Part shown: in pieces, positions 56,475 to 64,000 of the stretch
Layout of the letters: each line of letters begins with the position of its first letter
Position numbering within the stretch: position 1 is the first letter of the stretch
Source: Gaiellasilicea sp963829845
GTDB taxonomy: Bacteria; Actinomycetota; Thermoleophilia; Gaiellales; Gaiellaceae
Direction of reading: 5' to 3'
NCBI GenBank assembly: GCA_963829845.1
Contig: CAWHKD010000013.1
Location: 6,178 to 70,177, forward strand
Length of the DNA: 64,000 nucleotides
Position numbers and translations under genes: made by a program
The notes under the pieces: generated by a model
What the model saw: the letters and a program-made list of their open reading frames with translations, nothing else
Database searches by the model: none
What the model was told of the DNA's origin: nothing

Positions 56475-57393
56475 GGTCGATTAAGTGCAGGAGTTCGTAC
56501 TCCATCTCGGCGGCGAGGCGGCCGAGCACGGCGAGCTCAACGCTGCGCTCCTGGCCGTTGAAGTGGCGCCGCGACTGGGTCAGGCAGCCGGTCGCCCACT
56601 TGACGTTGCCGAACACCTCCCAGGCGAGCAGCTCCTCGCGCGTCACTTCGAGGCCGGTCAGCTCGGCATAGCGGTCGAGATAGCGGTCGAGGTCGCCGAC
56701 GCCGCCGAGGTGCTTGTCGTCAGCGCCGAAGCGCCAGGCGCGGACGAGCGGCCAGGAGAGATCCTCCACCGGGTCGGCGAGGTGTGCGAACTCCCAGTCG
56801 AGGACGGCGACGATCCCGTTCTCATCGACCGCGATGTTGCCGATCCGCCAGTCGCCGTGGACGACGACCGGCTCGCGGTGCCGTGGCAGTCGCTCCTTCA
56901 CCCAGTGCAGCCCGAGCTCGATCGCCGGGTGCGGCTCGCCGACCGAGTCGAGCTCCGCATAGAAGCGCGTCACCTGGTCGCCCGTCTCGAGGAACGGCAG
57001 GCGGTCGGGCGGGATCGTGTGAATCTTGGCCAGCTCCTCGGCCATCTCGACGTCCAGGCCCGGCGGCGGACTCTTGACGATCCGCCGGCCGATCGTCTCG
57101 CCCCGGATCCTCGCCATCACGAATGCCTCGCGGCCCTCGACGTCGCCGAGGTAGGCGATCGGCTCCGGCACCTTCACGCCGGCCTCGTGGGCGGCGCGCA
57201 GCACCTCGAACTCGTGCTCGAGCGTGAGCGTGCCCTGATGGATGACGCCGCCGGCCGCGCGCCGGATCAGCAGCTCCCGTCCGGCCGAGTCGACCGCCCA
57301 GGCCTCCTTCGAGGCGCCGCCGGCGAGCAGAACCGCCCGCTCGACCGGAGCGTCGAGCGCTGCCGCGAACGCGTCCTTAAGAGCTCGACTCAC
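56464..57393 (-). CDS. Phosphotransferase family protein linked to acyl-CoA catabolism
   Basis: The 309-residue kinase-fold protein has the nucleotide loop LLAGGASKEAWAVDS, catalytic VVHGDWRIGNIAVDE (about 186-200) and metal motif VLDWEFAHLADPVEDL. It resembles the FadE36/ACAD10-type aminoglycoside-phosphotransferase-like proteins that phosphorylate hydroxyacyl-CoA in some pathways (family-level knowledge). The GTG start at 57393 lies inside the closing helix of the third intercistronic structure. DUF6285 follows with an 11-base overlap. Confidence 0.88.
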   Translation of the reverse strand: MSRALKDAFAAALDAPVERAVLLAGGASKEAWAVDSAGRELLIRRAAGGVIHQGTLTLEHEFEVLRAAHEAGVKVPEPIAYLGDVEGREAFVMARIRGETIGRRIVKSPPPGLDVEMAEELAKIHTIPPDRLPFLETGDQVTRFYAELDSVGEPHPAIELGLHWVKERLPRHREPVVVHGDWRIGNIAVDENGIVAVLDWEFAHLADPVEDLSWPLVRAWRFGADDKHLGGVGDLDRYLDRYAELTGLEVTREELLAWEVFGNVKWATGCLTQSRRHFNGQERSVELAVLGRLAAEMEYELLHLIDHAA

Positions 57394-57544
57394 GACGAAG
57401 CCTTGAGCCGTGCGAGCACGCTCGGCGGCGCGCTGCGGCGTCCTCTGTCGCGCCCGTAGCCTCCGGCTACGCACGCTCCCTGCGTCCTGGCATCGCGCTC
57501 ACCGAGCGCACTCGCACGACGAAGCTCCGCCGTGAGCCGAGCTC
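57381..57544 (-). promoter_or_regulatory. Third stop-to-start structured spacer (164 bases), sequence unlike copies A and B
   Basis: On the minus strand GAGCTCGGCTCACG (57544-57531) pairs with CGTGAGTCGAGCTC (57394-57381) in a 14-pair helix with one G-U. It starts directly after the LLM stop codon. The phosphotransferase GTG (57393-57391) lies in the second arm. A 16-pair helix (57517-57502 with 57425-57410, two G-U pairs) and a hairpin CGTAGCC-TCC-GGCTACG (57455-57471) lie inside. AAGG is unpaired seven bases before the GTG. The layout matches copies A and B. Confidence 0.65.
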
Positions 57545-58543
57545 TCACAGGAGCAGCTCGGCCATGACGCCGAGCGCCTCCTGCTGCCTCGTCTGGATCA
57601 GCAGTGACGAGATGCCGGCCTCGCGCCAGGCCTCGAGCCGTTCTGAGATCCGCTCCTTCGGGCCGACGAGGGCGATCTCGTCGACGAGCTCGTCGGGCAC
57701 GCTCATCGCCGCCTCCCCCTTCATCCCCGACAGGTAGAGCTCCTGGATCTTCGCCGCCGCCTCCTCGTAGCCGTAGCGCTGCGTCAGCGAGTTGTAGAAG
57801 TTCTTCCCCTTGGCGCCCATGCCGCCGATGTAGAGCGCGAGCATCGGCTTCAGCATGTCGCGGCATTGCTGGACGTCTTCACCGACCAGCACCGGGCAGA
57901 GTGGCGCGATCTGGAAGCCCTCGGCCGCCGCTTCGAGCGAGGGCCCGTGGATCTCGCGGAAGCGGTACGGGGAGAAGAAGATCGGCAGCCAGCCGTCGGC
58001 GATCTCGGCCGCGAGGGCGACGTTCTTGGGGCCGAGGGCGGCGAGGTAGATCGGGATCTCGCGGCGCAGCGGCTTCAGGATCAGCTTCAGCGGCTTGCCG
58101 ACGCCCGTCGCGTCCTCGCCCGAGTAGGGGATGTCGTAGTGGCGGCCGTGGTGCTCGACCGTCTCGCGGCGCATCGCAGCGCGGACGATCTCGACGTACT
58201 CGCGCGTGCGCCCGAGCGGCTTGCCCCACGCGACGCCGTGCCAGCCCTCGACCACCTGCGGGCCGGACGTGCCGAGCCCGAGGAGGACGCGGCCGCCGCT
58301 GAGCTGGTCGAGCGTCGCGACGGTCATCGCCGTCGTGGCCGGTGTGCGCGCGGGCATCTGCATGATCGCGGTGCCGATCCCGATCTGCTCGGTCGTTGCG
58401 GCGATCCAGGAAGCGACGGTGACGGCGTCGGCACCCCAGGCCTCCGACGTCCAGACGGAGTCGAAGCCGAGCCGGTCGGCCTCCTGCGCCATCGCGACGG
58501 ACCCGATCGGGTCGTCGTAGCCGAGCTGCATCCCGAGCCTCAC
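57545..58543 (-). CDS. LLM class F420-dependent oxidoreductase
   Basis: The 332-residue TIM-barrel protein has the luciferase-like monooxygenase pattern: MQLGYDDPIGSVAMAQEAD, GFDSVWTSEAW, TEQIGIGTAIMQMPARTP and LGLGTSGPQVVEGWHG. Actinobacterial members of this type usually use F420 instead of FMN. The GTG start at 58543 is coupled to the SDR stop (GTGA). It is part of the long minus-strand catabolic operon, where it may reduce or oxidise a CoA-linked or cyclic intermediate. Confidence 0.9.
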   Translation of the reverse strand: MRLGMQLGYDDPIGSVAMAQEADRLGFDSVWTSEAWGADAVTVASWIAATTEQIGIGTAIMQMPARTPATTAMTVATLDQLSGGRVLLGLGTSGPQVVEGWHGVAWGKPLGRTREYVEIVRAAMRRETVEHHGRHYDIPYSGEDATGVGKPLKLILKPLRREIPIYLAALGPKNVALAAEIADGWLPIFFSPYRFREIHGPSLEAAAEGFQIAPLCPVLVGEDVQQCRDMLKPMLALYIGGMGAKGKNFYNSLTQRYGYEEAAAKIQELYLSGMKGEAAMSVPDELVDEIALVGPKERISERLEAWREAGISSLLIQTRQQEALGVMAELLL

Positions 58544-59217
58544 AGCTGCGGGACCATGCCTTCGGCGCCCTCGACCCGCGGGCCGGGCACATTCGGGAAG
58601 CGGAAGAGCGTCGGCTCGCGGCCGGGCTGGCAAACCCACGCCTGGCCGGTCAGTTCGCTTCTGGCCGCCACGAGCACTGCCTCAGCGATCTGCTCCGGCT
58701 CCATCAGCGGGAAGCCGGCGGCGTCCAGCTTCGCCTGCTCCGGCTCCGTCATCGGCGTGCGCACGATCCCGGGGCAGACGAGGTTGACGCGGATCCCGCG
58801 CGGCTCCAGCACCTCGGCCATCGAGCGCGAGTAGCCGACCACTGCGTGCTTGGTCAGCACGTAGAGAGGGTCGGACGGCATCGGGATCAGGCCCGCCAGC
58901 GAGGCCGTGACGACGAAGACGCTTCCCGGCCGCATCCGCGGTGCGAGTGCCTGCATCCCGAAGACGACGCCGTCGACGTTGACGGAGAGGATGCGTCGGT
59001 AGTCGTCGATCGTGCCGTCGCCCTTCGCCAGGACACCTGCATTCAGGCAGACGAGGTCGGCCGGCGCGACGTCGAGCCACGCCTCCGGATCGCCGACGTC
59101 GAAGCCGCTCGTGAGGTCGAGGCCACGCACGGCCGCGCCGTCGGCCTGAAGCGCGGCGACGAGCGCGCCGCCGATTCCGCCGGTTGCACCCGTGACCACT
59201 GCGGTCTCAGGGAACAA
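58540..59217 (-). CDS. Short-chain dehydrogenase/reductase
   Basis: The 225-residue classical SDR has VVTGATGGIGGALV (TGxxxGxG, about 7-20), NAG motif CLNAGVL, catalytic Tyr and Lys in YVLTKHAV (about 119-123), and PGIVRTPMT. A TTG start at 59217 overlaps the quinone reductase stop by 11 bases. It probably oxidises a 3-hydroxyacyl-CoA or an alcohol group in the same catabolic pathway. Confidence 0.92.
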   Translation of the reverse strand: MFPETAVVTGATGGIGGALVAALQADGAAVRGLDLTSGFDVGDPEAWLDVAPADLVCLNAGVLAKGDGTIDDYRRILSVNVDGVVFGMQALAPRMRPGSVFVVTASLAGLIPMPSDPLYVLTKHAVVGYSRSMAEVLEPRGIRVNLVCPGIVRTPMTEPEQAKLDAAGFPLMEPEQIAEAVLVAARSELTGQAWVCQPGREPTLFRFPNVPGPRVEGAEGMVPQL

Positions 59218-60121
59218 GGACGACCTTGCCCGTCGAGCGCCGCGAAGCGATCAGGTCGAGCGCCTCGTTCGCCTGCTCGAGCGGGAACTCAGCGCCGACA
59301 ACCGGATGCAGCGCCCCGCGACGCCAGAGCGCCAGCAGCTCTGCGACCTCGAGCCGGACGAGGTCGGGCCGGAAGCCCATCAGCCGGCCGAGGTAGAAGC
59401 CCTGGACGCCGACGTTTCGCCCGACGAGCCGCGCCGGGTCGACCGGCTCCCAGGTGCCGCCGGCGAAGCCGATCCCGATCGCGACGCCGAGCGGGCGCAG
59501 CGCCTTGATGCACGCCGTGAAGACCGGTCCGCCGACGGGGTCGAAGGCGACGTCGATGTCGTCGAGCTCGCCGATCTCCTCGTAACCGACCGTGCGCTGG
59601 GCGCCGAGCTTCCGCGCCAGCTCGAGCTTCTCCTCCGAGCCGGCGGCCGCCGTGACGGTTGCGCCACAGAACGCCGCCACCTGGATCGCGGCGGTCCCGA
59701 CCCCGCCCGCCGCGGCCGTCACGAGAACGTTCGTGTCGGGGTGGATCCGGGCCTGGCGCGTCATCGGGATCCAGGCGGTCAGGTACGTCGTCAGGAAGGC
59801 CGCCCCCTCGGCGTAGCTTGCGCCGGCGGGCAGGTCGAACACCCACTCGTCGTCGACGGCGACGCGCTCCGCGTAGCCGCCGCCGGAGTGGCGTACGAAC
59901 GCGAACACGCGGCGGTCGCCGATGTCCCCCGCGATCTCGTTGCCGAGGACGGTCGGCAGCTCCGGCGGCTGCGGGTACATCCCGTTCTTGATCAGGACGT
60001 CGGCGAAGTTGATCCCAGCCGCCCGGACGTCGACGAGGGACTGACCCTCGGCCACGTCTGGGTCGGGCACGTCCTCCACGGACAGCGGCGTGCCCGTCTC
60101 GCGGAGGACTGCGGCCTTCAT
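59207..60121 (-). CDS. NADPH:quinone oxidoreductase-like zinc-type dehydrogenase
   Basis: The 304-residue MDR-family protein has N-terminal catalytic-domain features (GINFADVLIKNGMYP, PTVLGNEIAG) and a cofactor domain with LVTAAAGGVGTAAIQVA. No structural zinc Cys cluster is visible, so it belongs with quinone oxidoreductases (QOR, zinc-free). The ATG at 60121 overlaps the enoyl-CoA hydratase stop (ATGA). In this operon it may reduce an enone or enoyl-CoA. Confidence 0.9.
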   Translation of the reverse strand: MKAAVLRETGTPLSVEDVPDPDVAEGQSLVDVRAAGINFADVLIKNGMYPQPPELPTVLGNEIAGDIGDRRVFAFVRHSGGGYAERVAVDDEWVFDLPAGASYAEGAAFLTTYLTAWIPMTRQARIHPDTNVLVTAAAGGVGTAAIQVAAFCGATVTAAAGSEEKLELARKLGAQRTVGYEEIGELDDIDVAFDPVGGPVFTACIKALRPLGVAIGIGFAGGTWEPVDPARLVGRNVGVQGFYLGRLMGFRPDLVRLEVAELLALWRRGALHPVVGAEFPLEQANEALDLIASRRSTGKVVLVP

Positions 60122-60906
60122 CGTCCCGTGAACTCGGGCTGGCGCTTCTCGAGGAACGCGACGACGCCCTCGGCGCCGTCCTCGCTGCCGATGCACTTGA
60201 TGAAGCCCTGCGCCTCGCGCCGCATCCCCTCGGAGAGGGGGAGGTCGCGCGTCTCGGCGGCGAGCTGCTTGATCACGCCCATCGCGTGCGGCGAGCGCTC
60301 CGAGAGCGTTCGCGCTAGCCCGAGCGCCGTCTCGAGCAGCTCCGCCCGCGGCACTGCCTTCTCGACGAGGCCCCAGTCGTAGGCCTGCGAGCCCGAGATC
60401 GGGTCGCCGCTCAGGTTGAGCAGGAGAGCGCGCCCGTGGCCGACGAGCCGCGGCAGCCGCTGTGTGCCGCCGCCTCCGGGGATCAGGCCAAGCTTGATCT
60501 CGGGCTGGCCGAGCTGCGCGTCCTCGGCGGCGATGCGGACGTCGCACGCCATCGCCAGCTCGAGCCCGCCGCCGAGGCAGTAGCCGTGGATCGCCGCGAC
60601 AACCGGCGTTCGGCCCGCGTCCATCCGCGCCGCGAGCTTCTGGATCCCGCGCGCCGACCCGCTCTCCGCGGCCTCCTCGATCTGCTCGCGCATGGCGGGG
60701 AACTCAGTGATGTCCGCGCCCGCGACGAACGCCTTCTCGCCCTCGCCGCGCAGCACGATCGCACGCGTCTCGTCGTCCCGGTCGAGCCGGTCGTACTCGT
60801 CCTCGAGCTCCTCGAGCAGCTTCGAGGAGAGCGCGTTCACGGGCGGGTGATCGAGCGTGACGATCGCAACGCGCCCGTCGGTCTCGACCTTGACGTACTC
60901 AGCCAT
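60118..60906 (-). CDS. Enoyl-CoA hydratase/isomerase
   Basis: The 262-residue crotonase has oxyanion-hole segments AFVAGADITEF and YCLGGGLELAMACD, and both catalytic-type Glu residues (in GGLELA and QPEIKLG), followed by GLIPGGGGTQRLPR. It hydrates trans-2-enoyl-CoA. It starts at ATG 60906, 24 bases after the SDR stop, and is coupled to the next gene. It belongs to the beta-oxidation core of the operon. Confidence 0.94.
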   Translation of the reverse strand: MAEYVKVETDGRVAIVTLDHPPVNALSSKLLEELEDEYDRLDRDDETRAIVLRGEGEKAFVAGADITEFPAMREQIEEAAESGSARGIQKLAARMDAGRTPVVAAIHGYCLGGGLELAMACDVRIAAEDAQLGQPEIKLGLIPGGGGTQRLPRLVGHGRALLLNLSGDPISGSQAYDWGLVEKAVPRAELLETALGLARTLSERSPHAMGVIKQLAAETRDLPLSEGMRREAQGFIKCIGSEDGAEGVVAFLEKRQPEFTGR

Positions 60907-60930
60907 CTGTCTCCTTTAGCGGTGTTGATC

Positions 60931-61620
60931 TCAACGAGGCCCCATTCTCAAGGCGCCGTCCAGACGGATCACCTCGCCGTTCAGATACTCGTTTTCGACG
61001 ATGTGCTTGACGAGCGCGGCGAAGTCCTCCGCTCGGCCGAGCCGCTTGGGGAACGGGATCTGCGAGACGAGGCTCTCGCGGATGTCGTCCCGCATCGGCC
61101 CGAGCATCGGCGTGTCGGCGGGACCGGGCGCGATCGTGACGACCCGGATCCCCTTCGAGGCCAGGTCGCGCGCGACGGGGAGCGTCATCCCGGCGACGCC
61201 CGCCTTCGAGGCCGAGTAGGCGGCTTGCCCGATCTGGCCGTCGAACGCGGCGTTCGAGGCCGTGTTCACGATCACGCCGCGCGTCCCCTCCTCGTCCGGC
61301 TCGTTCTCGGCCAGCTTCGCCGCCGCGAGCGAGAGGACGTTGAAGGTCCCGATCAGGTTGACCTCGACGATCTTGCGGAACCGGTCGAGCGGGAAGCCGA
61401 CGACGCGGGCGCCGCCGCCGATCCCGGCGCAGTTGACGGCGCCGTGCAGTTCGCCGCACGAGTCGACGAGCGCCTGCACCGCATCCGCGTCGGTCACGTC
61501 CGTCTCGGGCAGATCGGCGATCACCGCGGTCGCGCCCTCGCGCTCGAGCATCGCCGCGGTGGCCTCTCCGAGCCCGGAGCGGCCACCCGTGACGATGAAC
61601 GTCTTCCCCCGGATCTCCAC
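60931..61620 (-). CDS. SDR family 3-hydroxyacyl-CoA dehydrogenase (HSD10-like)
   Basis: The 229-residue SDR has FIVTGGRSGLGEATA (about 8-22), a short acidic NAD-preference loop (VIADLPETD), AVNCAGIGGG, catalytic YSASKAGVAG, and PGPADTPML, which resembles type 10 hydroxysteroid/3-hydroxyacyl-CoA dehydrogenases. A GTG start at 61620 overlaps the ligase stop. It probably does the third beta-oxidation step. Confidence 0.92.
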   Translation of the reverse strand: MEIRGKTFIVTGGRSGLGEATAAMLEREGATAVIADLPETDVTDADAVQALVDSCGELHGAVNCAGIGGGARVVGFPLDRFRKIVEVNLIGTFNVLSLAAAKLAENEPDEEGTRGVIVNTASNAAFDGQIGQAAYSASKAGVAGMTLPVARDLASKGIRVVTIAPGPADTPMLGPMRDDIRESLVSQIPFPKRLGRAEDFAALVKHIVENEYLNGEVIRLDGALRMGPR

Positions 61621-63221
61621 TAGGGGGAAACCGGTTCGCTGGCGAACTGCTCCCGCAGTGCGGTCTTGCGGAACTTGCCCACGGCCGTCTTCGGGATCTC
61701 GTCGACGAACTCGAACGAGTCCGGGAGCCAGAACTTGGCGAAGTTCGGGGCCAGGAACTCGCGCAGCTCCTCGGGCGTGGCGGTCTTACCCTCGCGGCAG
61801 ACGCAGACGGCCATCGGCCGCTCGTCCCACTTCTCGTGCGGGATCGCGATCACGGCCGCCTCGGCGATCGCGGGATGGGCCATCAGGGCGTTCTCGAGGT
61901 CGACAGACGAGATCCACTCGCCGCCCGACTTGATCACGTCCTTCGAGCGGTCCTTGATCATCACGTAGCCCTTCGGGTGGAACGAGGCGATGTCGCCGGT
62001 CTTGAACCAGCCGTCCTCGGTCCAGCGCTCGGCCTGCTCGGGCGTGTCGTAGTAGGCGGACGCGACCCACGGGCCGCGCACCTCGAGCTCGCCCATCGCC
62101 TCGCTATCCCAGGGAATCTCCTTGCCGTCGTCGCCGATCGCGCGCAGCTCCACGAACGGGAGCGGCAGGCCCTGCATCGCGACCACGTCGAGCTGGGTCT
62201 CCTCGTCCGCCGTCCGGAAGTCGCCGACGTAGTCGGAGGTGGTCGCAAGCGGCGACGTCTCGGTCATTCCCCAGCCGTGCACGACCGTCTTGCCGTGGCG
62301 CTGCCGAAAGCCCGCGATCATCGCCCGCGGCGCGGCCGAGCCGCCGACGAGCATGTACTTGAGCTTCTCGAGGTTCCAGCGCTCAGGCTCCGCGTCGAGC
62401 ATGCCGAGGATGCCCATCCAGATCGTGGGCACGCCGGCCGTGATCGTGACGCCCTCCCGCTCGAAGTCGTCGAGCAGCGTCTCGGGATCGAGGAAGGGGC
62501 CGGGGAAGACGATCTTCGTCCCGACCATCAGGCAGGTGTAGGGGTAGCCCCACGCGTTGGCGTGGAACATCGGCACGACTGGCAGCAGCGTCTCCGCCTC
62601 GGTCACGTGTAGCCCGAGCGGCGCGACGAGCGCCTGTCCGAGCGTGTGCAGGACCGCGGACCTATGTGAGTAGAGGACGCCCTTCGGCATCCCGGTGGTG
62701 CCGCTCGTGTAGCACATCGCCGCCGCCGTGTCCTCGTTGAGCTGAGGATCCTCGTACGCGTCCGGGTCGGCGCCGGCGAGCAGCTCCTCGTAGCCGTCCT
62801 CAACGACGAAGACGTGCTCGATCGGCGTCTTGTCGGCGAACTGCTCCCAGAGCGGCAGCAGCGACTTGTCGACGATCAGGGCCTTGTCGCCTGCGTGCGT
62901 GGCGATGTAGCCGAGGTCGTTCGGATGGAGGCGCAGGTTGAGCGTGTGCAGGACGAAGCCGCCACAGGGGATCCCCAGGTAGGCCTCGAGGTGCTGGTAG
63001 TGGTTCCAGCAGAGCGTCGCGACGCGGTCGCCCGGCGCGAGACCCACGCCCTTCAGCGCGACCGCGAGCTGCCGCGCACGCTTGCCGAAGTCCGCGAACG
63101 TGTAGCGATGAAAGCTCCGGTCCGGCATCCGCGTCACGATCTCCTGGTGCGGGAAGTACGTCTCCGCCCGCTTCAGGATCGTCGGCAGCGTCAGCTGGAA
63201 GTCCATCATCAGGCCGTTCAC
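61620..63221 (-). CDS. Long-chain fatty acid-CoA ligase (AMP-binding)
   Basis: The 533-residue adenylating enzyme has the AMP-binding P-loop YTSGTTGMPKGVLYSHR, GWGMTETSP, hinge WFKTGDIASF, IKSGGEWISSVDLE and C-terminal catalytic Lys in GKFRKTAL. It activates a carboxylic acid with ATP and CoA, feeding the operon. The GTG at 63221 is coupled to the cupin stop (GTGA). The substrate chain length cannot be read from sequence. Confidence 0.95.
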   Translation of the reverse strand: MNGLMMDFQLTLPTILKRAETYFPHQEIVTRMPDRSFHRYTFADFGKRARQLAVALKGVGLAPGDRVATLCWNHYQHLEAYLGIPCGGFVLHTLNLRLHPNDLGYIATHAGDKALIVDKSLLPLWEQFADKTPIEHVFVVEDGYEELLAGADPDAYEDPQLNEDTAAAMCYTSGTTGMPKGVLYSHRSAVLHTLGQALVAPLGLHVTEAETLLPVVPMFHANAWGYPYTCLMVGTKIVFPGPFLDPETLLDDFEREGVTITAGVPTIWMGILGMLDAEPERWNLEKLKYMLVGGSAAPRAMIAGFRQRHGKTVVHGWGMTETSPLATTSDYVGDFRTADEETQLDVVAMQGLPLPFVELRAIGDDGKEIPWDSEAMGELEVRGPWVASAYYDTPEQAERWTEDGWFKTGDIASFHPKGYVMIKDRSKDVIKSGGEWISSVDLENALMAHPAIAEAAVIAIPHEKWDERPMAVCVCREGKTATPEELREFLAPNFAKFWLPDSFEFVDEIPKTAVGKFRKTALREQFASEPVSP

Positions 63222-63612
63222 GCCTGCTCCTTTCCCAGGTTGATCCGGAGCTCGAGGTCCTCGTCGCTCATCACGTGGCCGTCACGCTCGACGTAACCAT
63301 CCTTGCCGCCGATCACGAGCATCACGAGCTCCTCGTCGCCGACGCTCTCGATCCGCCGCGGCGTTGTCGATTCGACGTGGAAGAGCCCGCCCGGGCCGAG
63401 GATCCGCTCCTCGCCCTCGACGTGCACCTTCGCCGTCCCCTTGTGGACGAAGTAGAGCTCGTCCTGCGTGTCGTGGTAGTGGCTGAGCCCGGGATAGTTA
63501 GGCGGGTAGACGACGCCGTTGACGCCGAAGGCCGTCACTCCGAGCGGCCCGCGGACTTGCGGAAGCCGGGCCCGTCACCGAGCTCGTCGAGCGAGCTGAA
63601 CGCGTAGGTCAT
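63218..63612 (-). CDS. Cupin domain protein (one frameshift)
   Basis: The cupin barrel has motif 1 LSHYHDTQDELYFVHKGTAKV (as HYHDTQDELYFVHKG) and motif 2 GPGGLFHVESTTPRRI, with His and Glu metal ligands. The ATG at 63612 overlaps the SnoaL stop. Its N-terminal TYAFSSLDELGDGPGF runs in another frame until near 63558, where one missing base joins it to the main frame. The protein is about 130 residues. It may be a small metal-dependent isomerase or sensor for the pathway. Confidence 0.8.
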
Positions 63613-64000
63613 GCTGCCCTCCTCGGCATGTCGGTGTAGACGCGCTCGCCCTTGAAGCGGCGCGAGACCGGATCCCAGGGGAAGAAGATCGCGTTCCGCC
63701 AGGTCATCGTCCCGCCGGTCGGCTCGTTGTCGAGCCACTTCGCGCTGTGCGTGCCGGTCACGATCGCCTCCTCGACGACCCCCTGCGGCCCGATGACGAT
63801 GTTCTGCAGCTCGAAGATGATGTCCGGGAAGGCGGTCAGGAGCTCGGTGTAGAAGCGTGCGCGCCCTCGTGGCCGTGCCAGGAGACGTCGTCGGGATAGA
63901 CGGTGTAGACGCAGTCGTCGGAGAGCGTGGCGAGCAGCCCTTCGATCGAGCGGTTGTCCTCGGCTTTCGAGTGCTCCTTCCAGAGCTCACGGATCTCGTC
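63609..64000 (-). CDS. SnoaL-like (NTF2-fold) protein, partial with a frameshift
   Basis: The gene enters from beyond the window end, so its start is missing. Readable parts include LWKEHSKAEDNRSIEGLL, LSDDCVYTVYPD, then after a one-base shift near 63868 FYTELLTAFPD, NIVIGPQGVVEEAIVTG and MTWRNAIFFPWDP. This is the SnoaL/ketosteroid-isomerase-like NTF2 fold with conserved aromatic and acidic residues. It overlaps the cupin start (ATGA). It is the first visible gene of the minus-strand catabolic operon. Confidence 0.75.

Overview
The window is GC-rich, densely packed chromosomal DNA with GTG and TTG starts, many 1-4 base start/stop overlaps, and TANNNT -10 boxes sitting directly in front of some start codons (leaderless-style promoters). 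Together with an F420-type LLM oxidoreductase and several beta-oxidation genes this points to an aerobic, heterotrophic actinobacterium. A Thermoleophilia-like soil lineage (Solirubrobacterales/Gaiellales) is my best guess, but that is inference. No rRNA, tRNA, CRISPR array, insertion sequence, prophage or replication origin was found.

Layout. 1-2.5 kb: minus-strand MoxR / DUF58 / VWA operon, cut by the window start. 2.5-4.4 kb: OmpR-type two-component system behind a probable leaderless promoter. 4.5-8 kb: small membrane protein, photolyase, an unrecognised broken gene, an NAD(P)H-binding protein and an SRPBCC protein. 8-11 kb: minus-strand cluster of two alpha/beta-fold esterases and an ATP-grasp ligase. 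11-18.3 kb: secreted proteins (collagen-like plus lamin-tail protein, ExeM/NucH-type nuclease, 5'-nucleotidase) and rsgA on the other strand. 18.4-26.2 kb: azlCD, choline-kinase-like protein, cupredoxin lipoprotein, corA, an FAD/GcvT dehydrogenase, a reduced histidine kinase with a LuxR-type regulator, and a NUDIX-family regulator. 26.2-30.2 kb: BMP lipoprotein, MoaD/ThiS and Asp-box pair, flavin amine oxidase. 30.3-39.4 kb: polyamine uptake and breakdown cluster (aldehyde dehydrogenase, aminotransferase, potADBC, second aminotransferase). 39.5-50.8 kb: ABC/FtsX pair, malic enzyme, HMG-CoA lyase-like protein, class III CoA transferase, DedA, adenylate cyclase, DUF255 protein. 50.9-64 kb: branched-chain-amino-acid-type binding protein and two acyl-CoA catabolic groups, the last being a long minus-strand operon (SnoaL, cupin, acyl-CoA ligase, SDR, enoyl-CoA hydratase, quinone reductase, SDR, LLM, phosphotransferase, DUF6285, histidine phosphatase).

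Most notable. Two exactly 150-base copies of a structured element lie between co-directional genes (33178-33327 plus strand; 56015-56164 minus strand). Each begins four bases after a stop codon, folds into a closing helix plus two internal helices, and has the next gene's GTG start at the same place inside the closing helix. The copies differ at about 17 positions, and several differences are paired changes that keep the helices (T-A to C-G, G-C to A-T, G-C to C-G, and two changes to G-U). A third stop-to-start spacer (57381-57544) has the same architecture with unrelated sequence. These look like an undescribed intercistronic RNA or mobile element family controlling translation initiation.

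Caveat. Many genes are broken by single-base shifts although every fragment keeps its family's motifs, most densely at 6.2-6.7 and 9.9-16.1 kb. I read most of these as sequence or assembly errors, not decayed genes.
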